IMG/VR virus record: IMGVR_UViG_3300042482_001138
Span: 186,001-250,000 of that record
Reading direction: 5' to 3' (one strand)
Origin: a virus
DNA: 64,000 bases
Both the position numbers and the translations under genes were made by a program. The notes under the pieces were generated by a model. The model was not told the DNA's origin and did no database searches. It was given only the letters and a program-made list of their open reading frames with translations. Positions 1 to 6,918 of the stretch are shown here, piece by piece (the first letter of the stretch is position 1; every line of letters starts with the position of its first letter).

Positions 1-174
1 TGGGGATGGGGTGGAAACAAAGACATAGAACAATCTGAAGTTGATAGGTATTACAGAGTCTTCAAAAACCAAGGGGCAACAATTATAGAACCACCTATAG
101 GTAAAGTTTCGGACCCACACGGTGATTTATCTGTTTATGGTGAAATAGGTAAAAACATCGATTCCAAACTATGA
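1..174 (+). CDS. Unknown protein, 3' end only
   Basis: An open frame runs in from the left edge and stops at TGA 172-174, leaving 57 residues (WGWGGNKDIEQSEV...IGKNIDSKL). The stop overlaps the next ATG as ATGA, the coupling used throughout this window, which supports it being a real gene end. I do not recognise the family, and the N-terminus lies outside the window. Confidence 0.7.
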   Translation, partial: WGWGGNKDIEQSEVDRYYRVFKNQGATIIEPPIGKVSDPHGDLSVYGEIGKNIDSKL

Positions 175-641
175 AAAAACCTAATGTAAAAATGTTGATA
201 GAAAATCGGAATATTTACGACTATCAGTTCGGATTTTGTCATTACTTCGCCACAAATATTAAAGATAAGTTACAGGAAATTCTTTCACATAAAAAAGTTA
301 CTTATTATTTGATTGTTTCCGAAGAACTGGTAATTGACACCAATGAAATTATTGAATATCATCTAATTCACGTTTATTTAAAAGTAGATGAATATTTTTT
401 AGATTCAAAAGGAATACACGGATATGATGATGTTATTTCCAAAATAGAAAAATATGAAATGGAAGCGATTAAATATCTTCCTGACTTCATGGAACTTACA
501 ATAAAAGAAGGTGAATCAGATATCATACCCAATTTATTTTTTGATGACAACGAATGTGATCAAGTACAGGTAAAAAAAGACGTTGAAGAATTTATGTCTA
601 ATCCTGAAATAAAAAAATTCATAAAACAAATGAAATCATAA
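171..641 (+). CDS. Possible papain-like fold protein
   Basis: 156 residues, translationally coupled (ATGA) to the gene upstream. Three spaced motifs suggest a papain- or transglutaminase-like Cys-His-Asp arrangement: GFCHYFA near residue 22, LIHVYLKV near residue 65 and FLDSKG near residue 77. Small phage proteins with a C...H-V-Y...D-x-x-G layout are common, but activity is not established. The C-terminal 70 residues are acidic and helical. No leader peptide is present. The fold is an inference from motif spacing. Confidence 0.6.
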   Translation: MKKPNVKMLIENRNIYDYQFGFCHYFATNIKDKLQEILSHKKVTYYLIVSEELVIDTNEIIEYHLIHVYLKVDEYFLDSKGIHGYDDVISKIEKYEMEAIKYLPDFMELTIKEGESDIIPNLFFDDNECDQVQVKKDVEEFMSNPEIKKFIKQMKS

Positions 642-1019
642 GTCGTACTGATCACTAATTTCAACTAAACATTTATCTAAGTCTAAAAAATTGAATTGTC
701 TTCTAAACATCCTAACAAATTGGGATGATATTTTTGATTTTTCGAATTTCCAATAACTTGACCGACAACAAACTTTTATAGTTAGTTTAGTATCAATTTC
801 TCTGCCTGAATGAGTAACATCTCCATAACCAAAAAAATCATCAATTTCGTAAAAAAAAGTTTTTTGTTGAAATCTTTCAATATTAATCGATTCGATGCCT
901 ACAATATCACCAAAAGTAATTTCTTTTAAAAAAATATTGAAAATTGGAAAACAGTTCAAAATTTTATCTACGTTATCGCCAATATACTTATCATGACTTG
1001 AGGATATAAGATTACACAT
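636..1019 (-). CDS. Unknown 127-aa protein
   Basis: Lies 9 nt downstream of the 84-aa gene at 1029-1283 on the same strand, so the two probably form one transcript from the host-type promoter at 1288-1317. The sequence is a mixed alpha/beta soluble protein (SINIERFQQKTFFYEIDDFFG) without signal peptide or leader. It converges with the plus-strand gene 171-641 (6-nt overlap). Function unknown. Confidence 0.65.
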   Translation of the reverse strand: MCNLISSSHDKYIGDNVDKILNCFPIFNIFLKEITFGDIVGIESINIERFQQKTFFYEIDDFFGYGDVTHSGREIDTKLTIKVCCRSSYWKFEKSKISSQFVRMFRRQFNFLDLDKCLVEISDQYDL

Positions 1020-1028
1020 TTGTTAATT

Positions 1029-1283
1029 TTACATATTTTTTATCACAGCCTCAAGTATTCCTATAGATTCTAAATCTTTTTTAGTCTTCAATTTTTTACT
1101 TTTCAAAAATAAAAGAGACTCCATAAGTTCATCTTTTTTTGTTCGTTTACCTGAGCTACAAGTGTAATCGGCATCGTTTGATTTTTTTGTATCATCTGAA
1201 TAAACTATTTTCAAAACCTTGTTGGTTTTTTTTTCACATTTAGTCAAATGTAAAACGATCATTCTAAATAGTTCCTTATCCAT
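1029..1283 (-). CDS. Small lysine-rich protein, early type
   Basis: 84 residues with about one quarter Lys/Arg (KCEKKTNKVLK, KKLKTKKDLES). The ATG is only 4 nt from the end of a TATCTTTG element, so the transcript would be almost leaderless. A host-consensus promoter and a small basic product fit an early host-takeover protein, but this is inference and no family was recognised. Confidence 0.7.
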   Translation of the reverse strand: MDKELFRMIVLHLTKCEKKTNKVLKIVYSDDTKKSNDADYTCSSGKRTKKDELMESLLFLKSKKLKTKKDLESIGILEAVIKNM

Positions 1284-1287
1284 ACTA

Positions 1288-1317
1288 CAAAGATAACGAA
1301 AATACTCTGTAATACAA
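1288..1317 (-). promoter_or_regulatory. Host-type promoter TTG-N19-TATCTTTG
   Basis: Minus strand: TTG (1317-1315), 19 nt, TATCTTTG (1295-1288), then TAGT and the ATG at 1283. Exact Bacteroidetes consensus; the mRNA would be almost leaderless. Confidence 0.68.
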
Positions 1318-1343
1318 AAAAATCCACCTTACGATGGATTTTT
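1318..1343. terminator. Bidirectional terminator
   Basis: AAAAATCCA / TGGATTTTT with loop CCTTACGA; overlaps the stop of the 42-aa gene and the -33 region of the next promoter. Confidence 0.65.
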
Positions 1344-1457
1344 AATTTGATCGTAGAAGAACTTTAACAACCTATCATTATCTTTTATTAACTTCAAAGT
1401 TTTGTTAATGCTTTTTCTACTTTTCTTTTTTTTACCTTCCTTTTTTGCTTTTGCCAT
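1329..1457 (-). CDS. 42-aa strongly basic peptide
   Basis: Short frame (MAKAKKEGKKKKSRKS...FYDQIKNPS) whose stop sits inside the terminator hairpin at 1318-1343, a typical gene-terminator arrangement. The first 20 residues are mostly Lys/Arg, so it may bind nucleic acid. No clear promoter motif was seen upstream. Size makes the call moderate. Confidence 0.55.
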   Translation of the reverse strand: MAKAKKEGKKKKSRKSINKTLKLIKDNDRLLKFFYDQIKNPS

Positions 1458-1515
1458 TTTGATTGTTTAAAAGGATTTATGAGTAAAAACACAGTGATAA
1501 ATATATTCCTTATGG

Positions 1516-1523
1516 TATTTATA
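1516..1523 (+). promoter_or_regulatory. TATTTATA late promoter motif
   Basis: Exact TATTTATA ending 5 nt before the ATG at 1529. Confidence 0.5.
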
Positions 1524-1528
1524 TTATT

Positions 1529-1903
1529 ATGAAAGTTCTGATAATGGAAAATCAACTAATATCTACAGTTCAAGGAATGGTAGATAATACAATTGACGAG
1601 TTCACAAAAGATTGTGAAAATATAGACGCTGAAAATGGGCCACCATATTTATCATTTGATGACTGTGATTTATTGGATAGTCTCGAAGAACTTGAAATTG
1701 TAGAAGTAACAAAAAGTGATCAAAATAAAGGTAAGTACTTACTTTTCGACGCAAAGGTTAATGTTTATTATAGGAATGTTTTTGAATATCAGGACTATAG
1801 TAATTTTTTACATAGTTTAAGATTAAGAATAAAAGAAAAATATAAAATAACTGTGATGTTTACTGTTGCTGATGAAGTAAATAATCAACCAAGAGAATGG
1901 TAA
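1529..1903 (+). CDS. Leader-type small unknown protein
   Basis: 124 residues beginning MKVLIMENQL, a variant of the MKIIITExQ leader class in this window. An acidic helical part (DNTIDEFTKDCENID) is followed by a beta-rich part (KYLLFDAKVNVYYRNV). The ATG lies 5 nt after TATTTATA (1516-1523). First gene of a coupled trio: its TAA overlaps the next ATG as TAATG. Function unknown. Confidence 0.7.
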   Translation: MKVLIMENQLISTVQGMVDNTIDEFTKDCENIDAENGPPYLSFDDCDLLDSLEELEIVEVTKSDQNKGKYLLFDAKVNVYYRNVFEYQDYSNFLHSLRLRIKEKYKITVMFTVADEVNNQPREW

Positions 1904-2520
1904 TGAAAGGTATTATTAGACAAATATTGAATAACGAAATTAAGAATAATTTATATGAAGGAAAACCTTCAAATTATAAAAATATAGAACAACTTAAAAG
2001 ATTTTTTTATAACAAATGGGATAAAGAAAAAAATGAAGGAAAAACACCATCAATTGGGGATATATCCAAATTAGGGTTGAATAGGGCTAAAGATCAAATA
2101 ATTTCCTTATATGTTGAATATATGGGTTATGATTCTGAAATTAGTAAAATCACCGCTATTAAAAAATATTTGACATCGAATATTTTCACTGAAAAAGACA
2201 TTACAGAAATGGATAATTTTAGTGAAGGTAAAATAACTGTAAAATTTGATAAAGTTGATTTTTCCGAATATGAAAGTGATCGTGACAATGTTATGGATTT
2301 AGATGTTAGTTTTATAGTTCTTAATGGATCCTTCTATAATAGTGAAGAAGACGAAATATATAACTTTTCAACTGGAAATAACCCATTTGATGACTTTGTT
2401 ACATATTTTGAGTTTAAAGAAGAAATTGAACAGATTGTGGAAAGTTTTGTTCACAGAACAATAGAAAATTTTGGATTAGATATAAACCGTAATTTTGATT
2501 ATATAAGTGTTAAGTGGTAA
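1903..2520 (+). CDS. Leader protein with predicted cut after E19
   Basis: 205 residues. I chose the ATG inside TAATG (1903) rather than 1897 because it gives the standard opening MKGIIRQILN. The leader contains L17-Y18-E19 followed by G20, an exact match to the (I/L)-x-E consensus with a small residue after it. The rest is a helical region followed by a beta-rich C-terminal half (KITVKFDKVDFSEYE). The C-terminal layout resembles the VGG-family proteins at 2520 and 6342. Function unknown. Confidence 0.75.
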   Translation: MKGIIRQILNNEIKNNLYEGKPSNYKNIEQLKRFFYNKWDKEKNEGKTPSIGDISKLGLNRAKDQIISLYVEYMGYDSEISKITAIKKYLTSNIFTEKDITEMDNFSEGKITVKFDKVDFSEYESDRDNVMDLDVSFIVLNGSFYNSEEDEIYNFSTGNNPFDDFVTYFEFKEEIEQIVESFVHRTIENFGLDINRNFDYISVKW

Positions 2521-3020
2521 TGAAAAAAATCATAAGAAATATACTACATGAAGAAAATAAAAATAGTCGTTTATTATCTGATATGATAGAAAATGAAGGT
2601 CTTCTTATGACATGTAAAAAAGTTGGTGGTATAGAAAGGTTATCAAAAATTTTAGGTGTAAGAGATTATAAAATAGTTGAAAATTATTTTGTTGGAAGAC
2701 AAATATCAACAAATAATTTTGAATTTCCATTAGAAGTTGGGGGATATGATTTTGTTTTTGAAGTAACCCATGTTAATTATGACTTAACTGACGATTTTAT
2801 GGAAATAAGATTCAAAATAGTAGAAGGGGAAGTCACACTTATAATGACAACGGATGAAACTTATGATCTTTTAGGTGATGATCTAAAAGAAAATGAATAT
2901 TTGGTTTGGGAAATAAGATATGAAGTTAGGGAGGTTGTACGTGAATATTTCAAACTATATTTTGAATATATTAGATATAGATTATTTAGCGGTTTAGATG
3001 TTGAAGTAACAAATATGTAA
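2520..3020 (+). CDS. Leader protein, VGG family
   Basis: 166 residues, starting in TAATG at 2520 (MKKIIRNILHEE). Predicted cut after E11 (L-H-E). Residues about 23-50 carry the VGG motif (CKKVGGIERLSKILGV), also found at 6342 and 13832, which looks like a short helix-turn-helix-like segment. A beta-rich domain follows (YDFVFEVTHVNYDLTDDF). Last gene of the trio; a 27-bp palindrome lies just downstream. No function assigned. Confidence 0.75.
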   Translation: MKKIIRNILHEENKNSRLLSDMIENEGLLMTCKKVGGIERLSKILGVRDYKIVENYFVGRQISTNNFEFPLEVGGYDFVFEVTHVNYDLTDDFMEIRFKIVEGEVTLIMTTDETYDLLGDDLKENEYLVWEIRYEVREVVREYFKLYFEYIRYRLFSGLDVEVTNM

Positions 3021-3025
3021 AATAA

Positions 3026-3052
3026 GTTTACAGTAAACTGTTTACTGTAAAC
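3026..3052. repeat. 27-bp double palindrome, possible operator
   Basis: Reads GTTTACAGTAAAC, T, GTTTACTGTAAAC. Each 13-mer is itself palindromic around its central base and the two arms are exact reverse complements, giving four GTTTAC half-sites. It lies 15 nt upstream of the ATG at 3068, where no TATTTATA motif is seen. An A-run follows, but no plus-strand T-run, so an operator is more likely than a plus-strand terminator. Confidence 0.6.
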
Positions 3053-3067
3053 AAAAAAAATAGAAAT

Positions 3068-4063
3068 ATGAAAAATATTATAAGAGATATATTAAAAGAA
3101 GAAACTTTTTTAATAAGCGAGATAGATATAAAACCATCTCAAGTCGCTTTGGACAATGTATGTAAATCAAAAAAGTTTTGTAATGCTCAAGGTAAAATTA
3201 CATTTGGGCAATTAAGGGAACTTGTAGAAAAAGGTAGACTCAAAAGAATAGGAACACACATTGGAGAAGGTGGTTATAAAGCGACACTTAGGTTGATACC
3301 TTGGTTTATACCACAATTAGCACTTTTAGGTTTTGGAGCAACATGGGTTAGGGTTGCAAACAAAATATTCAGACCAGCTTTAGAAGAAACTACAGGATAT
3401 AAAACATGGTGGGGAAAAACCATAATGAAAATATTTGACATGGTAGAAGGTGAATTAAAGGCCGAAGACCCTTTGTCAAAAATATTTTTCATTTCTGATG
3501 GTTTGATGACAATGTTGGATGAAAAATATAAAGTTAAATTTGCAAATTACATTTCTCAAGTGGCTGATGAAAAACCCAACGATGAAATAGTACCTGATTA
3601 TTTTGTGGAAAATGAATTAAGAAATTGGTTAAATCAAAAGTTTCTTTTGGATCCGCCATTACAACCTAAACAAATTACAACATACGTGGATAATGATACA
3701 AAATCAGAAGTTGAATTAAAAGAAAACAAAGATTCGAATTATGATAAAAAAAATATGGCATCGAAAGTTCTTGATGAATTGAATTTATCACCATGGAAAA
3801 ATGATACCTATGGTATGGAATATTTATCAACACCAGGAAAAACAATTATTTTTTTGAATATCAAACCCGATAAGGAAGTTGTAATATTGGATACAATTTA
3901 TAAAGTCCTGAACAGGATCTTCAAAGAAGAACAGGCACTTGAAAACTTTATTTTCGAGTATATCGAATATTTTGGATTGAATGTAAGAATAGGAAGTTTT
4001 TTAACTATTTCACAAGACGTTGGTACGTTAGAAGAAGATGATGAACCATTAGACTTTGATTAA
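3068..4063 (+). CDS. Leader protein with hydrophobic segment, unknown
   Basis: 331 residues opening MKNIIRDILKEETFLISE, with possible cuts after E11 (L-K-E) or E18 (I-S-E). Near residues 78-100 a hydrophobic stretch (LIPWFIPQLALLGFGATW) could be membrane-associated. The middle is helical and the C-terminus acidic. It follows the palindrome at 3026-3052. I do not recognise the family; virion cargo is inferred from the leader only. Confidence 0.75.
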   Translation: MKNIIRDILKEETFLISEIDIKPSQVALDNVCKSKKFCNAQGKITFGQLRELVEKGRLKRIGTHIGEGGYKATLRLIPWFIPQLALLGFGATWVRVANKIFRPALEETTGYKTWWGKTIMKIFDMVEGELKAEDPLSKIFFISDGLMTMLDEKYKVKFANYISQVADEKPNDEIVPDYFVENELRNWLNQKFLLDPPLQPKQITTYVDNDTKSEVELKENKDSNYDKKNMASKVLDELNLSPWKNDTYGMEYLSTPGKTIIFLNIKPDKEVVILDTIYKVLNRIFKEEQALENFIFEYIEYFGLNVRIGSFLTISQDVGTLEEDDEPLDFD

Positions 4064-4077
4064 TTAAAAAATAATAA

Positions 4078-4085
4078 TATTTATA
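4078..4085 (+). promoter_or_regulatory. TATTTATA late promoter motif
   Basis: Exact TATTTATA ending 3 nt before the ATG at 4089. Confidence 0.5.
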
Positions 4086-4088
4086 TAT

Positions 4089-5303
4089 ATGAACCTGAAA
4101 AATGAACTATTGAGAATTGCTCAACTTTCCAAAAAAATAATTGGTGAAGGTTCATTCAAAATGACTATTATATCAGAAGATAAAAAAGATGATCTTTTAA
4201 AACAGTATGGTGAAGATTATGAATGGTTAATTGATTATTTGTATGATGAAGATCCATCCCCTTCTAAAAAATATGTTAATTGGATGGTCAAAACTTATTT
4301 AAATAACGAGTCAATTGACCAAACCAATATGGCTGGCATGATTCAATATTTTGATAAAAATCAACACAAGTTTCAAAAAAAAGATATCTATCAATACACT
4401 TATGACGAGCTAGTTAGAGCTTATGAACAAGCGTTAACAAAAATTTCGAAAAGAGAAATTTCTTCAGCTGGTGTAGAAAAACTTTATGAAGACGAAAGAT
4501 ATGTTCTGGTAAGACCCAAAAACGAAGAAGCTTCCTGTAAGTACGGTGCAAACACCAAATGGTGTATTGCATCAAGAATGAATAACTATTTTTATTCCTA
4601 CAGCGATGAAAATCTTTTCTTTTTCATAATTGACAAATTGAGACAACCAATAGAAGGAAAAAAAAAGTCTTCTAACTATTTCAAAATTGCGGTTCAATAT
4701 TCGCCTAATAAAGAACTATCTTGGGACCATGGTGGAGTGTCAGATTTTAGTAAACAAATGTTTTTGAAACAAAGTCAAAAAGGTGTTATACAATATTGGA
4801 ATTCGGTTGACGAAAATATTACAAAAAAAACTGTTGAAAAATATTTACCCGATCAACTGTTAAGAACATTTATAGATTTGATTAAAAAACATACATATCA
4901 AGTTTATTTAAATTATTACGAAAAACAATTAGCAGAAAAACAAAAATTTGATTATGATTACTTTAAAAAGTTAAAAAAATCACTTAATACCAAAAAGAAA
5001 AATTTTAAAATCTTTTCTGATAAATATTTCAGTAATCCATCTGTAATTTTTGTGTATCAAACTAATGATTTATACGAAACGTTTGTACATTTTATGAAAA
5101 GTATACAAATGGAACCAAAAACATTCGATGAACTTTTGGAGTTTAAAAAAATTAAAGAAAGATATTACAAAGAAAAAAAAATACAAACTGATTTACAAAC
5201 TCAGCTTAATGATTTATCTGAAGATGTCAAAAGGACCCAAAAAGAATATGATGAACTTCTAAAAATAGCAAAATCGTTGGAATTAAATATAGAATTCAGA
5301 TAA
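4089..5303 (+). CDS. Leader protein with 'SCKYGAxTKWC' phage domain
   Basis: 404 residues. The leader MNLKNELLRIAQ ends I18-G19-E20 before G21, matching the proposed cleavage rule. Residues about 131-240 contain YEDERYVLVRP, ASCKYGANTKWC (C150, W158, C159) and FFFIIDK. I recall this block from many tailed-phage proteins of unknown function. The C-terminal 170 residues are strongly charged and predicted coiled coil (TQLNDLSEDVKRTQKEYDE). The ATG lies 3 nt after TATTTATA. Biochemical role unknown. Confidence 0.75.
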   Translation: MNLKNELLRIAQLSKKIIGEGSFKMTIISEDKKDDLLKQYGEDYEWLIDYLYDEDPSPSKKYVNWMVKTYLNNESIDQTNMAGMIQYFDKNQHKFQKKDIYQYTYDELVRAYEQALTKISKREISSAGVEKLYEDERYVLVRPKNEEASCKYGANTKWCIASRMNNYFYSYSDENLFFFIIDKLRQPIEGKKKSSNYFKIAVQYSPNKELSWDHGGVSDFSKQMFLKQSQKGVIQYWNSVDENITKKTVEKYLPDQLLRTFIDLIKKHTYQVYLNYYEKQLAEKQKFDYDYFKKLKKSLNTKKKNFKIFSDKYFSNPSVIFVYQTNDLYETFVHFMKSIQMEPKTFDELLEFKKIKERYYKEKKIQTDLQTQLNDLSEDVKRTQKEYDELLKIAKSLELNIEFR

Positions 5304-5321
5304 CTTTTTCAGTGAAGAATA

Positions 5322-5329
5322 TATTTATT
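5322..5329 (+). promoter_or_regulatory. TATTTATT late promoter motif
   Basis: Lies 25 nt upstream of the ATG at 5355, one of the longer spacings in the set. Confidence 0.45.
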
Positions 5330-5354
5330 ATTATAAAATAAAAAAAAACAAATT

Positions 5355-5780
5355 ATGAAAAGAATAGTTAGATTAACAGAATCAGATTTGGCTCGTATCG
5401 TTAGACGAGTTATCAGGGAAGAAGCTGAAGGTCAAGGAACAGAAAACAGAGAACAATATTACGAAATGATGAGAAATGGTAAATGTCCTAACGTTGTTTT
5501 GTCATACAAAAAAGATGGTGATTGGTTTGATAATCATACAAGTACATCTTTGTTTGACATGGCTTCTCGTGTAAATGGTTTGGACTTAAGTCAAAAACAA
5601 GGAAATGGTACCCTTGGTGAGTATCTTCTTATGATGGTAAGAAAAGGGAAACATGGTTTGAAATGTGGTAGTAACGGATATTACTTTTTGAAACCTGAAG
5701 AACAAGAAGTGGCTTCTGATGAGTATGGTATCACTAAGAAACTAGAAAGAAAATTCCAAGGACAAGGTGGACCAAGATAA
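5355..5780 (+). CDS. Leader protein, RLTESDL class
   Basis: 141 residues opening MKRIVRLTESDLARIVRRVI, nearly identical to the gene at 33953. Predicted cut after E22 (I-R-E). The mature part is compact (KNGKCPNVVLSYKK, NGYYFLKPEEQEV) and has a short basic C-terminus. It stops directly against the convergent gene at 5781. I recall RLTESDL openings from uncultured environmental phages; function unknown. Confidence 0.75.
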   Translation: MKRIVRLTESDLARIVRRVIREEAEGQGTENREQYYEMMRNGKCPNVVLSYKKDGDWFDNHTSTSLFDMASRVNGLDLSQKQGNGTLGEYLLMMVRKGKHGLKCGSNGYYFLKPEEQEVASDEYGITKKLERKFQGQGGPR

Positions 5781-6257
5781 TTAGTCCACCTTTATATCAT
5801 ATTTACTAAAAACGTATAGGTTAAATTCTGATTCAAAATCCAAATTAATTTCAGTATAAGTTACTTGATCATTATTTTGGTCAATACGAATAGTTGAATA
5901 TATTTTGGAAACATTTTGGTAAATATCATTATCGTAGTAAGAAATTTCGTAAATGTTATTTTTTTCTGATACTGTTACAGAATCAAACATTACAACACTA
6001 CCATCGGAGTGAGTTACTACAACAATTTTAGATTTAAGATCAATTGTATACTTTGTATCGGTTGATCTTTTTTCGTTTAAATAAGATTTACCATCGATGT
6101 TTCTAGAATAATCAACTTCCGTGACATGTATACTTATTGTATCAATTATATTTTGAGAAACAGAAGTGTTTATAGTATTGTAAATTTTAGTTGAGTCATT
6201 CATAAATGCAAATGAAGACAAAATAAACATAAGACAGATTAAAAATAGATTTTTCAT
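5781..6257 (-). CDS. Secreted protein of unknown function, early type
   Basis: 158 residues with a clear N-terminal signal peptide (MKNLFLICLMFILSSFAF) and a beta-rich remainder (SIHVTEVDYSRNIDGKSY). Transcribed opposite to its leader-type neighbours from a full host-consensus promoter (6272-6301). Likely exported to the host periplasm or surface. No T9SS tail, lipobox or known domain was seen. A superinfection or surface role is only a guess. Confidence 0.7.
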   Translation of the reverse strand: MKNLFLICLMFILSSFAFMNDSTKIYNTINTSVSQNIIDTISIHVTEVDYSRNIDGKSYLNEKRSTDTKYTIDLKSKIVVVTHSDGSVVMFDSVTVSEKNNIYEISYYDNDIYQNVSKIYSTIRIDQNNDQVTYTEINLDFESEFNLYVFSKYDIKVD

Positions 6258-6271
6258 AAGGGTTTTTTTTA

Positions 6272-6301
6272 CAAAGATATTATTTTTATTTGGTTAATCA
6301 A
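6272..6301 (-). promoter_or_regulatory. Host-type promoter TTG-N19-TATCTTTG
   Basis: Reading the minus strand, TTG (6301-6299), 19 nt, then TATCTTTG (6279-6272), an exact match to the Bacteroidetes -33/-7 consensus, 14 nt before the ATG of the secreted protein at 6257. Confidence 0.65.
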
Positions 6302-6328
6302 ACTTTTTTTAAATAACTTTCTGATTTA

Positions 6329-6336
6329 TATTTATA
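6329..6336 (+). promoter_or_regulatory. TATTTATA late promoter motif
   Basis: Exact TATTTATA ending 5 nt before the ATG at 6342, in the divergent gap with 6257. Confidence 0.5.
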
Positions 6337-6341
6337 ATAAA

Positions 6342-6782
6342 ATGAATAAAGTAAAAAATATTGTAAAAATTATTGTCGAAAGTGTTTCATTACAAGACTC
6401 ATTAAAAAAAATGATTCGTGATTCAGGAATTGTAACAGCGGCAAAAGCTGTCGGTGGCATAAATAATGTTACAAAAATATTAGATATAGATTTTGAAAAT
6501 AAAGACGATGTTGAAATGTTGATCAAAAATTACATTTATTTTTGGAATGATAGCGATGTAGAAATTTCCTTTTTAGAAACACGAACATCAAAAAACGGAA
6601 ACAGAATAATCAATATCCACTTTAATTCAGATAGTAATGCTTCAAATATAGAAAGTTGGTTGGCAAGAACCTTGTCTGACGAAATGAATCAATTTTTTCC
6701 TTTCAGAATAGGGGTTACGTGGGAACCCTTTTTTGCATCTAGAAATGTTAAAATATTTATTGATGCAACAAAACTCAATTGA
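6342..6782 (+). CDS. Leader protein, VGG family
   Basis: 146 residues. The leader MNKVKNIVKIIVE gives I11-V12-E13 before S14. Residues 17-55 hold the fullest VGG motif (AAKAVGGINNVTKILDID), shared with 2520 and 13832. A beta-rich tail follows (NRIINIHFNSDSNASN). Single gene with its own promoter. The motif looks like a small helical DNA- or protein-binding segment; no activity can be assigned. Confidence 0.7.
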   Translation: MNKVKNIVKIIVESVSLQDSLKKMIRDSGIVTAAKAVGGINNVTKILDIDFENKDDVEMLIKNYIYFWNDSDVEISFLETRTSKNGNRIINIHFNSDSNASNIESWLARTLSDEMNQFFPFRIGVTWEPFFASRNVKIFIDATKLN

Positions 6783-6838
6783 TCTTATAATCAAATCATA
6801 AAAACTAAATGTTAAGGGAAAGTTAAGTCGTTACCTTT

Positions 6839-6872
6839 TTGTTAAGTATTGTAAATGAATTGAACTTAACAA
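6839..6872. repeat. Inverted repeat upstream of T9SS protein
   Basis: TTGTTAAGT (6839-6847) and ACTTAACAA (6864-6872) are exact reverse complements around a 16-nt spacer. Two further GTTAAG half-sites lie just upstream (near 6811 and 6822). Possible operator for the gene at 6919. Confidence 0.4.
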
Positions 6873-6918
6873 AATGGTTTACTATCTATTGTTAGATATA
6901 AACAATAAAATTAAAAAA

